Assembly (NCBI GenBank): GCA_001577215.1
Contig: LSCC01000020.1
Span: 1 to 17,621 of the forward strand
Length of the DNA: 17,621 bases
Reading direction: 5' to 3'
Source of the DNA: Fidelibacterota bacterium TCS52
GTDB taxonomy: Bacteria; Fidelibacterota; Fidelibacteria; Fidelibacterales; Fidelibacteraceae
In this document: piece by piece, positions 1 to 8,113 of the stretch
Layout: each line of letters starts with the position of its first letter
Position numbering within the stretch: position 1 is the stretch's first letter
Notes under the pieces: generated by a model
Database searches by the model: none
Told to the model about the DNA's origin: nothing
The model's input: only the letters and a program-made list of their open reading frames with translations
Translations under genes and position numbers: made by a program

Positions 1-11
1 CTCGCTCAAAG

Positions 12-47
12 AAAAGAAAAAGTGTTTAACTTTTTCTTTTTATTTTT
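12..47 (+). terminator. Intrinsic terminator of the gene upstream of the window
   Basis: A perfect 12-bp inverted repeat (arms 12-23 and 29-40) closes a 5-nt loop, GTTTA, and runs into a T-rich tail to about 47. Only two pairs are G:C, but the stem is long and perfect. The left arm is A-rich, so the hairpin could also work on the minus strand. It probably ends a gene lying left of the window, leaving about 40 nt for a dsbD promoter. Confidence 0.6.
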
Positions 48-88
48 AGTGAATATTCGTTAAATTTTAATGAAATAAAGGAGATAAA

Positions 89-1963
89 ATGAAATCAAAA
101 ATAATGTTTAGGAAAAAAAACCTTTCAATAATAACAATTAGTCTAATTTCAATATTTTTGTTAATGGGTGCATTAATATCAGAAACACCGGCAAAGATTG
201 TTAAATTAAATGGTAGTTTGAATAATGAATTCATAGAAAAGGGAGAAGAATTTACAATTCTTTTAGAACTAAATATTGAAGATGGTTGGCATATTAATAG
301 CAATAAACCACTCGATGAGTTCGTTATTCCAACAAAAGTTGAAGTGCAGGCAATAAATGGAATAGATATTAAAACAATAAAATATCCTAAAGCAAATATT
401 GTAGATTTAGAATCGCTAGGAGGGAAAACATCTACTTTTGAAGGCAAAACACCAATAAAGATAAATGGAATAATTGATGGTGAATATAGATATGATAATG
501 TTGAATTCAATATTGATGTAACTTATCAAGGATGTAATAATGAAATGTGTTTGGCTCCGATTACAAAGACAATTTCTCTTATTGTCGATGTTGAAACACA
601 AGAAGAGATAATTACAGAAAAAGTTATTAATGAAAAAGTAAATGAAAGTAAAAAAATTAGAGTTAAAAAAGAAGAAAATACAATTATAGATGACAAATTT
701 GACAAAAAGAAATCTTCTGAAATACAAGAGTTGAAATCTTTTGAAAATAATGTAACTTCTACCGATAAAACAAATGAGTTTAGTAATAAAGGTATTTTTC
801 TTATTTTAATTATCGTATTTTTTGGTGGATTGGCATTGAATTTAACTCCATGCGTTTATCCATTGATACCAATTACAATTGGATATTTTGCAAATGAAAC
901 CGGGAAAGGTTCCAGTGTGTTGAAAGCAAGTATGTATGTTTTGGGGATTTCAATCACATATTCTGTACTGGGAACTATTGCTGCGTTATCCGGAAGTATG
1001 ATGGGTAGTTTATTGACGAACCCAATTGTGTTGATCGGTATTGCAATTGTAATGATTTTGTTGTCGTTGAGTATGTTTGGTGTCTATGAATTCCGTTTGC
1101 CTTCGGGATTGATGAATATCGGAGGTGGGAGTCAGTCGGGAGCAATTGGTTCATTGATCATGGGGCTAACAATGGGAATTGTAGCCGCACCTTGCGTTGG
1201 TCCATTTGTTATTGGATTATTAACTTATGTTGCAAAATCCGGAAATCCTTTTATTGGATTTATTATGTTTTTTGTTCTATCCTTAGGACTTGGATTGCCA
1301 TATCTATTCTTGGGTATATTTTCAAATAAAATCGGTAACTTACCAAAATCAGGTGAATGGCTAAATGGTGTTAGAATATTTTTTGGATTAGTATTAGTTG
1401 GAATGGCAATATATTTTATCAATCCTTTAATTACTGAAGGTATAAGAGAGTATTTGTTACCCGGATATATGATATTAGCTGGTATTTATTATGCAATCAT
1501 TGATAATTCGGGAAAAAAATCAACTTGGTTTTTAAAAGGGAAAGTAGCAATTTCAATAATTATAATTGCCGTAGGTGTTTGGTTAATAAAACCGGCAAAT
1601 GAAAAAGTTGAAGAATTAGATTGGAAAAAGTATTCTATTGAAAAAGTTCAAATAGCAGATAAAGAAGATAAATTGGTGATGATAGATTTCTTTGCTGATT
1701 GGTGTATTCCATGTAAAGAGCTTGATGAATTGACATTTTCTGATAAAAAAGTTCAGGAAAAATTATCACAATTTGTATTGATAAAAGCCGATTTAACAAA
1801 AAATAGTGAACAAGTAAAACACTTAAGAAAATTATATAATATTAAAGGTGTTCCGACAATTATATTTTTAAACAAAGATGGAAAAGAAATTGAATCTATG
1901 CGATTAAATGGTTTCATTAAACCGGAAAAATTTATTGAACAAATAAATTATTTACGAAAATAA
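89..1963 (+). CDS. dsbD: Thiol:disulfide interchange protein DsbD
   Basis: Inner-membrane protein that carries electrons from cytoplasmic thioredoxin to periplasmic oxidised thiols (DsbC/DsbG-type or cytochrome c maturation partners). All three DsbD modules are visible. After an N-terminal hydrophobic segment (about 12-30) comes a periplasmic domain whose YQGC..MC motif gives Cys149 and Cys154. A charged linker (about 168-232) follows. The hydrophobic CcdA-like core (about 234-500) holds its redox cysteines in NLTPCV (Cys255) and AAPCV (Cys369). The C-terminal thioredoxin domain has CIPC (Cys539, Cys542) and a cis-proline GVPT (Pro589). The length, 624 aa, is slightly above the family norm because of the linker. 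The start is well placed: AAGGAG lies 6-7 nt upstream of the ATG. The 3' end overlaps the convergent membrane-protein gene by 16 bp. Domain order and all six cysteines make the assignment safe; the downstream partner is not identifiable here. Confidence 0.95.
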   Translation: MKSKIMFRKKNLSIITISLISIFLLMGALISETPAKIVKLNGSLNNEFIEKGEEFTILLELNIEDGWHINSNKPLDEFVIPTKVEVQAINGIDIKTIKYPKANIVDLESLGGKTSTFEGKTPIKINGIIDGEYRYDNVEFNIDVTYQGCNNEMCLAPITKTISLIVDVETQEEIITEKVINEKVNESKKIRVKKEENTIIDDKFDKKKSSEIQELKSFENNVTSTDKTNEFSNKGIFLILIIVFFGGLALNLTPCVYPLIPITIGYFANETGKGSSVLKASMYVLGISITYSVLGTIAALSGSMMGSLLTNPIVLIGIAIVMILLSLSMFGVYEFRLPSGLMNIGGGSQSGAIGSLIMGLTMGIVAAPCVGPFVIGLLTYVAKSGNPFIGFIMFFVLSLGLGLPYLFLGIFSNKIGNLPKSGEWLNGVRIFFGLVLVGMAIYFINPLITEGIREYLLPGYMILAGIYYAIIDNSGKKSTWFLKGKVAISIIIIAVGVWLIKPANEKVEELDWKKYSIEKVQIADKEDKLVMIDFFADWCIPCKELDELTFSDKKVQEKLSQFVLIKADLTKNSEQVKHLRKLYNIKGVPTIIFLNKDGKEIESMRLNGFIKPEKFIEQINYLRK

Positions 1964-2691
1964 AGATTTATTTTTGCAATACCATCTTTAAGTAAAAATG
2001 GTAAGTAGTAGATATAGAATGAGATAAGCCCAACTACTTCAAGAGATAAAATATACCAAGGCCAAGGTCCTAAAATATCCATTAAAGAACCATTCACAGG
2101 TTTGTAACAGATAAATAAATAATTCGCATCAAATAAATAGTTGAAATATGCTATAAATATTAAATATAAATTTGTTATTAGGAATACTTTCCAGATAGAT
2201 CTTTGAGTTGGACGATATTTTTCTATGACAGTTAGGAAAATTGTGGTAATAACTAACAAACCATGAGAAACAAAGAATTGAAAAAAACGAAAATGTGGAA
2301 ATCCATAAATACCGATATCTGGGGTTAAAAGTGCTTGAATAGCTCCACCCATTCCCCAAAAATAAATTAATTCATATAAAATATCATTTCTTTTTATTAG
2401 CATAATAGCAGATAAAATAATTGCTACACCACATAAGTGAAGTGGCAATGATGTTGAAATCGACCAAGTTCCATTTACTATTCTCCAGATACTTAAAGAG
2501 ATTTCCTGTGCTAGAAGTGCAAATGCTAAAAAATAACGAGTTATTTTATTTATTGTTGATGTTCTAAAATATTTTTTAAAGAGGAAAATGGAAATACAAA
2601 TAGATATTATTATTGTTAAAGCAGTAATGTGAGAATTGGAATAGAAAACAAAAGAGTTTCCTGTATAATTAGCATTAAAATATGGATCCAA
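1948..2691 (-). CDS. TIGR02206/YwaF-like integral membrane protein
   Basis: Multi-span membrane protein of about 247 aa with roughly seven hydrophobic segments. Motifs resemble the TIGR02206 family (B. subtilis YwaF type): SLPLHLCGVAIIL near the third span, YFWGMGGAIQALLTPD, and FPHFRFFQFFVSHG. The conserved His, Asp and aromatic residues sit at membrane borders. The family has no established function. Start choice: a GTG at 2697 has GAGA directly abutting it, with no spacer. A TTG two codons later (2691) has that GAGA at a normal 6-nt spacing, so I prefer TTG. No in-frame ATG exists near the N-terminus. The gene is convergent with dsbD and overlaps its last 16 bp; no terminator is visible between them. 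No operon partner on this strand. Confidence 0.8.
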   Translation of the reverse strand: MDPYFNANYTGNSFVFYSNSHITALTIIISICISIFLFKKYFRTSTINKITRYFLAFALLAQEISLSIWRIVNGTWSISTSLPLHLCGVAIILSAIMLIKRNDILYELIYFWGMGGAIQALLTPDIGIYGFPHFRFFQFFVSHGLLVITTIFLTVIEKYRPTQRSIWKVFLITNLYLIFIAYFNYLFDANYLFICYKPVNGSLMDILGPWPWYILSLEVVGLISFYIYYLPFLLKDGIAKINLYFRK

Positions 2692-2912
2692 ATTCACTCT
2701 CTTTGTTTTTTATTACTTATTTACTTACATAAAAATTTCATCATCGTTAAATAAAATAATTAAAATATAAAAAAATAACAAAGTTAAAATAATAGTTTTT
2801 ATTTTTTGCAAGGATAATTATTAAATCTTTAAGGAATTTTATTGAATTATAATATATTTATTCATAAATTTAAAAATAATAATTGAATTGAAAATTTAAA
2901 AGGTAGAATTAA
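2692..2912. promoter_or_regulatory. Divergent intergenic region with possible ackA promoter
   Basis: About 220 very AT-rich bases separate the leftward YwaF-like gene from rightward ackA, so promoters for both should lie here. A perfect TATAAT occurs at 2848-2853, 60 nt before the ackA start. No convincing -35 box stands 16-18 nt upstream, so the -10 call is weak given the base composition. No tRNA-like or riboswitch-like structure was recognised. Confidence 0.3.
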
Positions 2913-4118
2913 ATGAAAGTATTGGTAATTAATTCGGGAAGCTCATCTGTAAAATATCAACTAATAGATACTAAAGACCAAAAATATTTAGCTAAGGGTT
3001 TAGTTGAGAGAATTGGTCTTAAAAATTCTAAGTTAAAACACAAGCATGCCAACGGAAAGAAACATGTTTTTACAGGGGTTATTAATGATCATCAAATAGC
3101 GATAGAATTTGTTCTTGCAGCTCTTACAAATAACAAATATGGTGTAATTTCTACATTAAAAGAGATAGATGCTGTTGGTCATAGATTAGTTCATGGTGGT
3201 GAGTACTTTAGTAGCAGTGTTTTGATTACTCAAGAAATAATGAAGGTGTTGAATGAATGTATCGATCTAGCTCCGTTACATAATCCGCCTAACATTAAAG
3301 GTGTAAAAGCCACTCGAAAACATTTAGAAAATGTGCCAATGGTTGGTGTTTTTGATACGGCATTCCACTCTACAATGCCCGATTATGCATATACTTATGG
3401 AATTCCAAACGAATTATATAAAAAATATGCCATCAGACGCTATGGTTTTCACGGTACATCTCATTATTATGTATCAAGAAAATTTGCTGAATTTATTAAA
3501 AAAGATATTAATAAATTGAAAATAATTACTTGTCATTTAGGAAATGGAGCTTCGATTACTGCAATAAAAAATGGGAAATCTATCGATACATCAATGGGCT
3601 TCACTCCATTAGAGGGATTGTTGATGGGAACACGCTCCGGTGATATTGATGCCGGCGCAATAATCCAAATTATGGCAAAAGAGAATATGAGCAGAAATGA
3701 AATTAATATTTTATTAAATAAACATAGCGGAATAGCAGGGATATCAGAACTATCAAGTGATATGCGTGAAATTGAAGAAGCGATTGAAAATGGAAATAAA
3801 AAGGCAGAATTGGCAATGAATGTATATAATTATCGTTTAAAAAAATATATTGCATCTTATGCCGGTGCTTTAGGAGGAGTTGATGGTATTGTTTTTACCG
3901 GTGGAATTGGTGAAAATGGACCTATTACAAGAGCTGGAGCATTGAATGGGCTTGAATTTATGGGTATAAAATTAGATGAAAATAAAAACGAAGATATAAT
4001 TCGTGGAAAAAGTGGTTTGATCACTACAGATGATTCACCAGTAAAAGTTATGGTTATTCCTACTAATGAAGAACTAGTAATTGCTATGGATACGGAACGA
4101 ATAATTAAAGAATCATAA
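2913..4118 (+). CDS. ackA: Acetate kinase
   Basis: Cytoplasmic enzyme that interconverts acetate + ATP and acetyl phosphate + ADP. In a fermentative cell it usually runs toward ATP. The acetokinase fold is complete: phosphate-binding NSGSSSVKYQ at 7-16, HRLVHGGEY with Arg91, PLHNPPN with His123, VFDTAFH with Asp148, RRYGFHGTSH (175-184), CHLGNGAS (207-214), MGTRSGDIDAG with Arg241, and FTGGIGEN (328-335). A conserved glutamate lies in PTNEE (about 386). These match the known catalytic residues of the Methanosarcina enzyme almost position for position. Length is 401 aa, standard for the family. The upstream SD is weak (AAGG about 10 nt before ATG). Phosphotransacetylase (pta), its usual partner, is not next to it; neighbours are an unrelated membrane protein and prfB, so it looks monocistronic. 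Confidence 0.97.
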   Translation: MKVLVINSGSSSVKYQLIDTKDQKYLAKGLVERIGLKNSKLKHKHANGKKHVFTGVINDHQIAIEFVLAALTNNKYGVISTLKEIDAVGHRLVHGGEYFSSSVLITQEIMKVLNECIDLAPLHNPPNIKGVKATRKHLENVPMVGVFDTAFHSTMPDYAYTYGIPNELYKKYAIRRYGFHGTSHYYVSRKFAEFIKKDINKLKIITCHLGNGASITAIKNGKSIDTSMGFTPLEGLLMGTRSGDIDAGAIIQIMAKENMSRNEINILLNKHSGIAGISELSSDMREIEEAIENGNKKAELAMNVYNYRLKKYIASYAGALGGVDGIVFTGGIGENGPITRAGALNGLEFMGIKLDENKNEDIIRGKSGLITTDDSPVKVMVIPTNEELVIAMDTERIIKES

Positions 4119-4140
4119 AAAATAGATCATTACTTTTTAT
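4115..4140 (+). terminator. Possible weak A:T-only terminator after ackA
   Basis: Arms 4115-4124 and 4131-4140 pair at nine of ten positions around a GATCAT loop, overlapping the ackA stop codon. The 3' arm contains five consecutive T. All pairs are A:T and one A-C mismatch is present, so in DNA of this composition it could be coincidence. Confidence 0.25.
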
Positions 4141-4177
4141 TAACAAAACAAAAATATAATTATTTAGAGAATAAAAT

Positions 4178-5281
4178 TTGGAAACATTAGAACAGGTAAA
4201 AGATAGATTCAATAATATTTTGCAAAAGGCAAATGAAGTTGATAAATATCTTTTTATTCCTGATAAAAAAGAAAAGCTCAAACAGTTAAGGAAATTAACT
4301 TTAGCACCAGATTTCTGGAATGATCAAAAAAAAGCAAAAACCGTAAATAAAAAAATATCAGATATTGAGTTTGAAATAAAAAGATGGCAGGATATTAATG
4401 AGCTAAAAGATGATATTAAATTAAATTTTATGATGATGGAAGAGGGTGAAAGTAAAATAGAAAATATTATCCCTTTAATTGAAAAATTTGAAGAAGTAAT
4501 TGATGATCTGGAAACCGAAAAACTTTTATCAGGAGAACATGATAAAAAAGATGCAATATTTATTATTCATCCGGGAGCAGGTGGAACAGAAAGTCACGAT
4601 TGGGCGGAAATGCTTTACAGAATGTACACTCGGTGGTTTGATAAAAAGGGTTATAAATATAGTGTACTTAATTTTCAACCTGGAGATGAAGCAGGAATAA
4701 AAGAAGTTGTGATTGAAGTGTTTGGCCAATTTGCATACGGATATTTATCTTCAGAAATCGGCGTTCATAGACTTGTTAGGATTTCTCCTTTTGATTCTAA
4801 TGCTAGGCGACATACGAGTTTTGCTTCCGTTTTTGTATATCCGGAGATAGATGACGATATTGAGATAAATATTGAGCAAAAGGATTTAAGAATTGATACA
4901 TTCAGAGCAAGTGGTGCCGGTGGACAGCATGTAAATAAAACAGATTCAGCAATTAGAATAACGCATAATCCGACTGGAATAGTTGTTTCTTGTCAAAATC
5001 AGAGATCACAACATCAAAATAAAGAAGCAGCAATGAAAATTCTAAGATCCAAATTATATCAATTGAAAGTTGATGAAGAAAAAGAAAAACAGGAAGAATT
5101 GGAGAGTAAGAAGAAAGATATAGCTTGGGGAAGTCAAATTCGTTCCTATGTTTTTCAGCCATATACGATGGTAAAAGATAAGCGAACAAATTATGAAGAT
5201 GGAAATGTTAAAGCAGTTATGGATGGTAAATTAGACGGATTTATTAAATCATATTTAAGATATAAACAAAAAAATAAATAA
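4178..5281 (+). CDS. prfB: Peptide chain release factor 2 (RF2)
   Basis: Class I release factor that reads UAA and UGA and triggers peptidyl-tRNA hydrolysis on the ribosome. RF2 rather than RF1 is shown by the tripeptide SPF at 203-205 in HRLVRISPFDSNARR. The catalytic GGQ is at 248-250 in RASGAGGQHVNKTDSA. Length is 367 aa, the usual full RF2 size. The start is a TTG, with GAGA 7 nt upstream; no in-frame ATG fits the conserved N-terminus. Oddity: in most bacteria RF2 needs a +1 frameshift at an in-frame UGA near codon 26. Here the matching position reads straight through as YLFIPDKK, with no UGA and no CUU-UGA slip site. Neighbouring lolE and lolD genes end in TGA, so an RF2 activity is needed. 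lysS follows 16 nt downstream, a common prfB-lysS arrangement. Confidence 0.96.
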   Translation: METLEQVKDRFNNILQKANEVDKYLFIPDKKEKLKQLRKLTLAPDFWNDQKKAKTVNKKISDIEFEIKRWQDINELKDDIKLNFMMMEEGESKIENIIPLIEKFEEVIDDLETEKLLSGEHDKKDAIFIIHPGAGGTESHDWAEMLYRMYTRWFDKKGYKYSVLNFQPGDEAGIKEVVIEVFGQFAYGYLSSEIGVHRLVRISPFDSNARRHTSFASVFVYPEIDDDIEINIEQKDLRIDTFRASGAGGQHVNKTDSAIRITHNPTGIVVSCQNQRSQHQNKEAAMKILRSKLYQLKVDEEKEKQEELESKKKDIAWGSQIRSYVFQPYTMVKDKRTNYEDGNVKAVMDGKLDGFIKSYLRYKQKNK

Positions 5282-5297
5282 ATAATTCGAGGGCAAA

Positions 5298-6800
5298 ATG
5301 TCAAATATTGAAGAGAAACATTCAACTTTAGAAACAATTATTTCACAAAGGAAAGAGAAGATCAAGCAGATAAAAGAGCTTGGAGTAAATCCATTTTCTT
5401 ATAATTATTCAGTTACACATAAAAATAATGAAATATTAGAAAATTATGATAAATTTGAAAATAAAGAAGTTGCAATTGCTGGAAGATTAATGGCAATTAG
5501 AAAAATGGGCAAAGCAAGTTTCGCAAATGTTACGGATTCAACCGGAAAAATTCAATTGTATATTTCAAAAAAAGATATTGGTGAAGATAAATATAAATTA
5601 TTTAAAATACTCGATATTGGTGATTTTGTTGGTTGTAAAGGGATAGTTATGAAGACCAGAACTGGTGAAATCACCGTAAAAGTGTTGGAATTAGAATTGT
5701 TGAGTAAAAATATTCGCCCATTACCAATTGTAAAAGAAAAAGATGGTGTACTTCACGATACATTTTCAGACAAGGAACAAAGATACAGAAAAAGATATCT
5801 TGATCTGATTTTAAATCCTGATGTAAAAGGGACATTTGTGAAAAGAACAAAGATCATTGCTGCAACACGTAAATTTTTTGATGAGAAAGGATACTTGGAA
5901 GTTGAAACACCAATTCTACAACCCATTTATGGCGGTGCAAATGCCAGACCTTTTGAGACATATCACAATACTTTAGGAATGAATTTATTTTTAAGAATTG
6001 CCGATGAACTCTATTTGAAGCGGCTTATTATAGGTGGTTTTGATAAGGTATATGAAATATGTAAAAATTTTCGTAATGAAGGAATGGATAAGAGTCATAA
6101 TCCTGAATTTTCTATGATTGAATTTTATGAAGCATATGTTGATTTCAATTATATGATGGATCTGGTGGAAGAATATTTTAAAAATATTGCTAAAACATTA
6201 GGTTCATTAGAAATTGAATATGATGGCAATAAAATTGATTTTAATAAACCATTTCAGAGAATAAGCATGTTTAAGCTTTTTGAAAAATACTTAGAAGTTG
6301 ATATTAGTGATTATGGAAAAGAAGAATTAATACCGCTTTGTGAAGAGAAAAATTTTGAATTCGACCCGAAATGGAATTATGGGCAATTTATCGATGCATT
6401 ATTTGGAGAATTTGTTGAGAAACATCTTATTCAACCAACATTTGTTACGGATTTTCCAAAAGAAATTTCACCATTAGCAAAAACAAGAAGAGATGGAAAT
6501 GAAAAGTTAGTAGAGAGATTCGAATTGTTTATTGGAAAAGAAGAATATGTAAATTCATTTTCAGAATTAACCGATCCGATTGATCAAAGAAAACGCTTGG
6601 AATCACAGGCAAAATTGAGGGATCAGGGCGATAAAGAGGCACAAATCGTGGATGAAGATTTCCTACAAGCATTGGAATATGGAATGCCACCAACCGGCGG
6701 AGTCGGCATCGGATTAGACAGAGTAATAATGTTATTTACAGGTCAAACATCCATAAAAGATGTGTTATTTTTTCCACAAATGAAGAAGGAAAATGAGTAG
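5298..6800 (+). CDS. lysS: Lysyl-tRNA synthetase, class II
   Basis: Cytoplasmic enzyme that charges tRNA-Lys with lysine at the expense of ATP. Layout is that of the bacterial class II enzyme: an N-terminal OB-fold anticodon-binding domain (about 57-135; VAIAGRLMAIRKMGKASF), the RYRKRYLDLI linker (162-171), class II motif 1 region (about 193-217; FFDEKGYLEVETPILQP), motif 2 (FRNEGMDKSHNPEFSMIEF, 258-276) with its ATP-binding arginine, and motif 3 (GVGIGLDRVIMLF, 468-480). Length of 500 aa matches the roughly 505-aa E. coli enzyme, with no truncation. GAGGG lies 6 nt upstream of the ATG. It sits 16 nt after prfB and is probably cotranscribed with it. It ends in TAG. Confidence 0.97.
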   Translation: MSNIEEKHSTLETIISQRKEKIKQIKELGVNPFSYNYSVTHKNNEILENYDKFENKEVAIAGRLMAIRKMGKASFANVTDSTGKIQLYISKKDIGEDKYKLFKILDIGDFVGCKGIVMKTRTGEITVKVLELELLSKNIRPLPIVKEKDGVLHDTFSDKEQRYRKRYLDLILNPDVKGTFVKRTKIIAATRKFFDEKGYLEVETPILQPIYGGANARPFETYHNTLGMNLFLRIADELYLKRLIIGGFDKVYEICKNFRNEGMDKSHNPEFSMIEFYEAYVDFNYMMDLVEEYFKNIAKTLGSLEIEYDGNKIDFNKPFQRISMFKLFEKYLEVDISDYGKEELIPLCEEKNFEFDPKWNYGQFIDALFGEFVEKHLIQPTFVTDFPKEISPLAKTRRDGNEKLVERFELFIGKEEYVNSFSELTDPIDQRKRLESQAKLRDQGDKEAQIVDEDFLQALEYGMPPTGGVGIGLDRVIMLFTGQTSIKDVLFFPQMKKENE

Positions 6801-6808
6801 AAGCAATT

Positions 6809-6844
6809 CAATTTTTGCGAGTAGTTTAGTAAATTCAAAAATTG
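6809..6844. repeat. Inverted repeat between lysS and the Lol genes
   Basis: Perfect 9-bp arms CAATTTTTG (6809-6817) and CAAAAATTG (6836-6844) flank an 18-nt loop. Just downstream a second small hairpin, ACAAG-AAA-CTTGT (6851-6863), runs into TTTAG. Together they may end the prfB-lysS transcript or act as a regulatory site for the lipoprotein-export genes. There is no clean T-tract, so neither role is secure. Confidence 0.35.
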
Positions 6845-6884
6845 TGAAATACAAGAAACTTGTTTAGAAAAAAATGAATAATAA

Positions 6885-8108
6885 ATGAAATTCGAATTTT
6901 ATCTTGCGAAAAAAAGTTTATTTCAAAAACATAAATCAAAATATGTTTCGTTCATTCGTTTATTAGCAATTCTTGGTTTAACGATTGGAGTTGTGGCATT
7001 ATTGATCACAATTGGAATTTTAAATGGATTCGAAAAAAATATGATTGACAAAATTACCGGGTTTGACGGTCATATCAGATTATTAAGTTTAAGAAATGAT
7101 AGAATGAAAGGTAATGATTCTTTACAGGAAAGGTTGATGGAAAATGATTATGCTATCTATTCTGCACCATTTATAAATTCTGAAGCAATGTTAAGAAATA
7201 AAGGTGAAACTGAAGGGATTCTGTTAGAATGTATGTCGGAAACTGATTTTAGAAAAATAATGTTTCCTTCAAAAGAATTAATACAGGGAGAATTGAAATT
7301 TGATATATCGAATAGTGAAATTCCAGGAATATATTTAGGAAAGGGAATTGCTCAAAACATCTTTGTTGAAGTCGGAGATACACTTGATATTCTCGTTATG
7401 AAAGGTACGCCATCAATGTTCAATCCATTAAAAATACATCAGGCAATAGTTACGGGAATATTTACAACCGGAATGAAAGAATACGATAAAAGCTTAGCAT
7501 ATACTTCATTAATTGCTGGAAAAAAGATATTTGATATGAGTAAATCTATTACCGGTTACAATATTTTATTAAATGATGCTTCATTAGCAAAAGAGATGTC
7601 AGAATGGATAGGAAAAAATCTGTCATTTCCATATTATTCAACTACTTGGAAGGAACGAAATTCAATTTTATTCAAGTGGTTAGATACACAAAAAGCACCA
7701 ATAATGATAGTTTTTAGTTTGATAGCATTGGTAGCGATTGTGAATATTATTTCAACTTTGATAATGTTGATTTTAGTTAAAGAGAAAGATATTGCAATTT
7801 TAAAATCAATGGGGATGAAACCGTCAAAAATCAAAAAAGTAGTGATCGCCGAAGGAATGATCATTAGTATTATGGGAATTATTCTAGGAACTGTTGTTGC
7901 AAAGATTTTGGAATTTATTCAAATGAAATATGGGCTATTTAAAATTTCAGCTGATGTATATTTTATAGATAAAATTCCTATAGATATTTCTCTATTATCA
8001 ATATTAATTGTTTCAATTATTGGAATGATCTTAGCTGTAATTGCATCGTATATTCCTGCTCGTAAAGCTTCTAAAATCAAACCTGTTGAAATATTAAGAT
8101 ACGAATAA
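6885..8108 (+). CDS. LolC/LolE-type ABC transporter permease (first copy)
   Basis: Inner-membrane permease of the lipoprotein-releasing ABC transporter, which extracts lipoproteins from the inner membrane for delivery to the outer membrane. FtsX/MacB-type topology is evident: one N-terminal span (about 23-48) ending in the typical ILNGFEKNM, a large periplasmic domain (about 50-262), then three C-terminal spans (about 270-300, 318-345, 363-392). The C-terminal signature YIPARKASKIKPVEILRYE is characteristic of LolC/E proteins. Length is 407 aa, normal for the family. It starts at an ATG with no recognisable SD; a 4-residue ORF (ATG at 6874) ends in a TGA overlapping this ATG. A second permease starts 5 nt downstream, and the ATPase follows. 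I cannot tell LolC from LolE by sequence alone. Confidence 0.88.
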   Translation: MKFEFYLAKKSLFQKHKSKYVSFIRLLAILGLTIGVVALLITIGILNGFEKNMIDKITGFDGHIRLLSLRNDRMKGNDSLQERLMENDYAIYSAPFINSEAMLRNKGETEGILLECMSETDFRKIMFPSKELIQGELKFDISNSEIPGIYLGKGIAQNIFVEVGDTLDILVMKGTPSMFNPLKIHQAIVTGIFTTGMKEYDKSLAYTSLIAGKKIFDMSKSITGYNILLNDASLAKEMSEWIGKNLSFPYYSTTWKERNSILFKWLDTQKAPIMIVFSLIALVAIVNIISTLIMLILVKEKDIAILKSMGMKPSKIKKVVIAEGMIISIMGIILGTVVAKILEFIQMKYGLFKISADVYFIDKIPIDISLLSILIVSIIGMILAVIASYIPARKASKIKPVEILRYE

Positions 8109-8113
8109 AGACG

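Noticed and set aside
67..510. 147-codon minus-strand frame opposite the dsbD N-terminus
   Set aside because: It is antisense to the signal and periplasmic domain of dsbD; its hydrophobicity is the mirror of AT-rich coding sequence.
1980..2003. Hairpin TACCAT...ATGGTA just after the dsbD stop
   Set aside because: It pairs with one internal mismatch but has no T-tract on either strand and lies within the coding region of the convergent membrane protein, so I do not call it a terminator.
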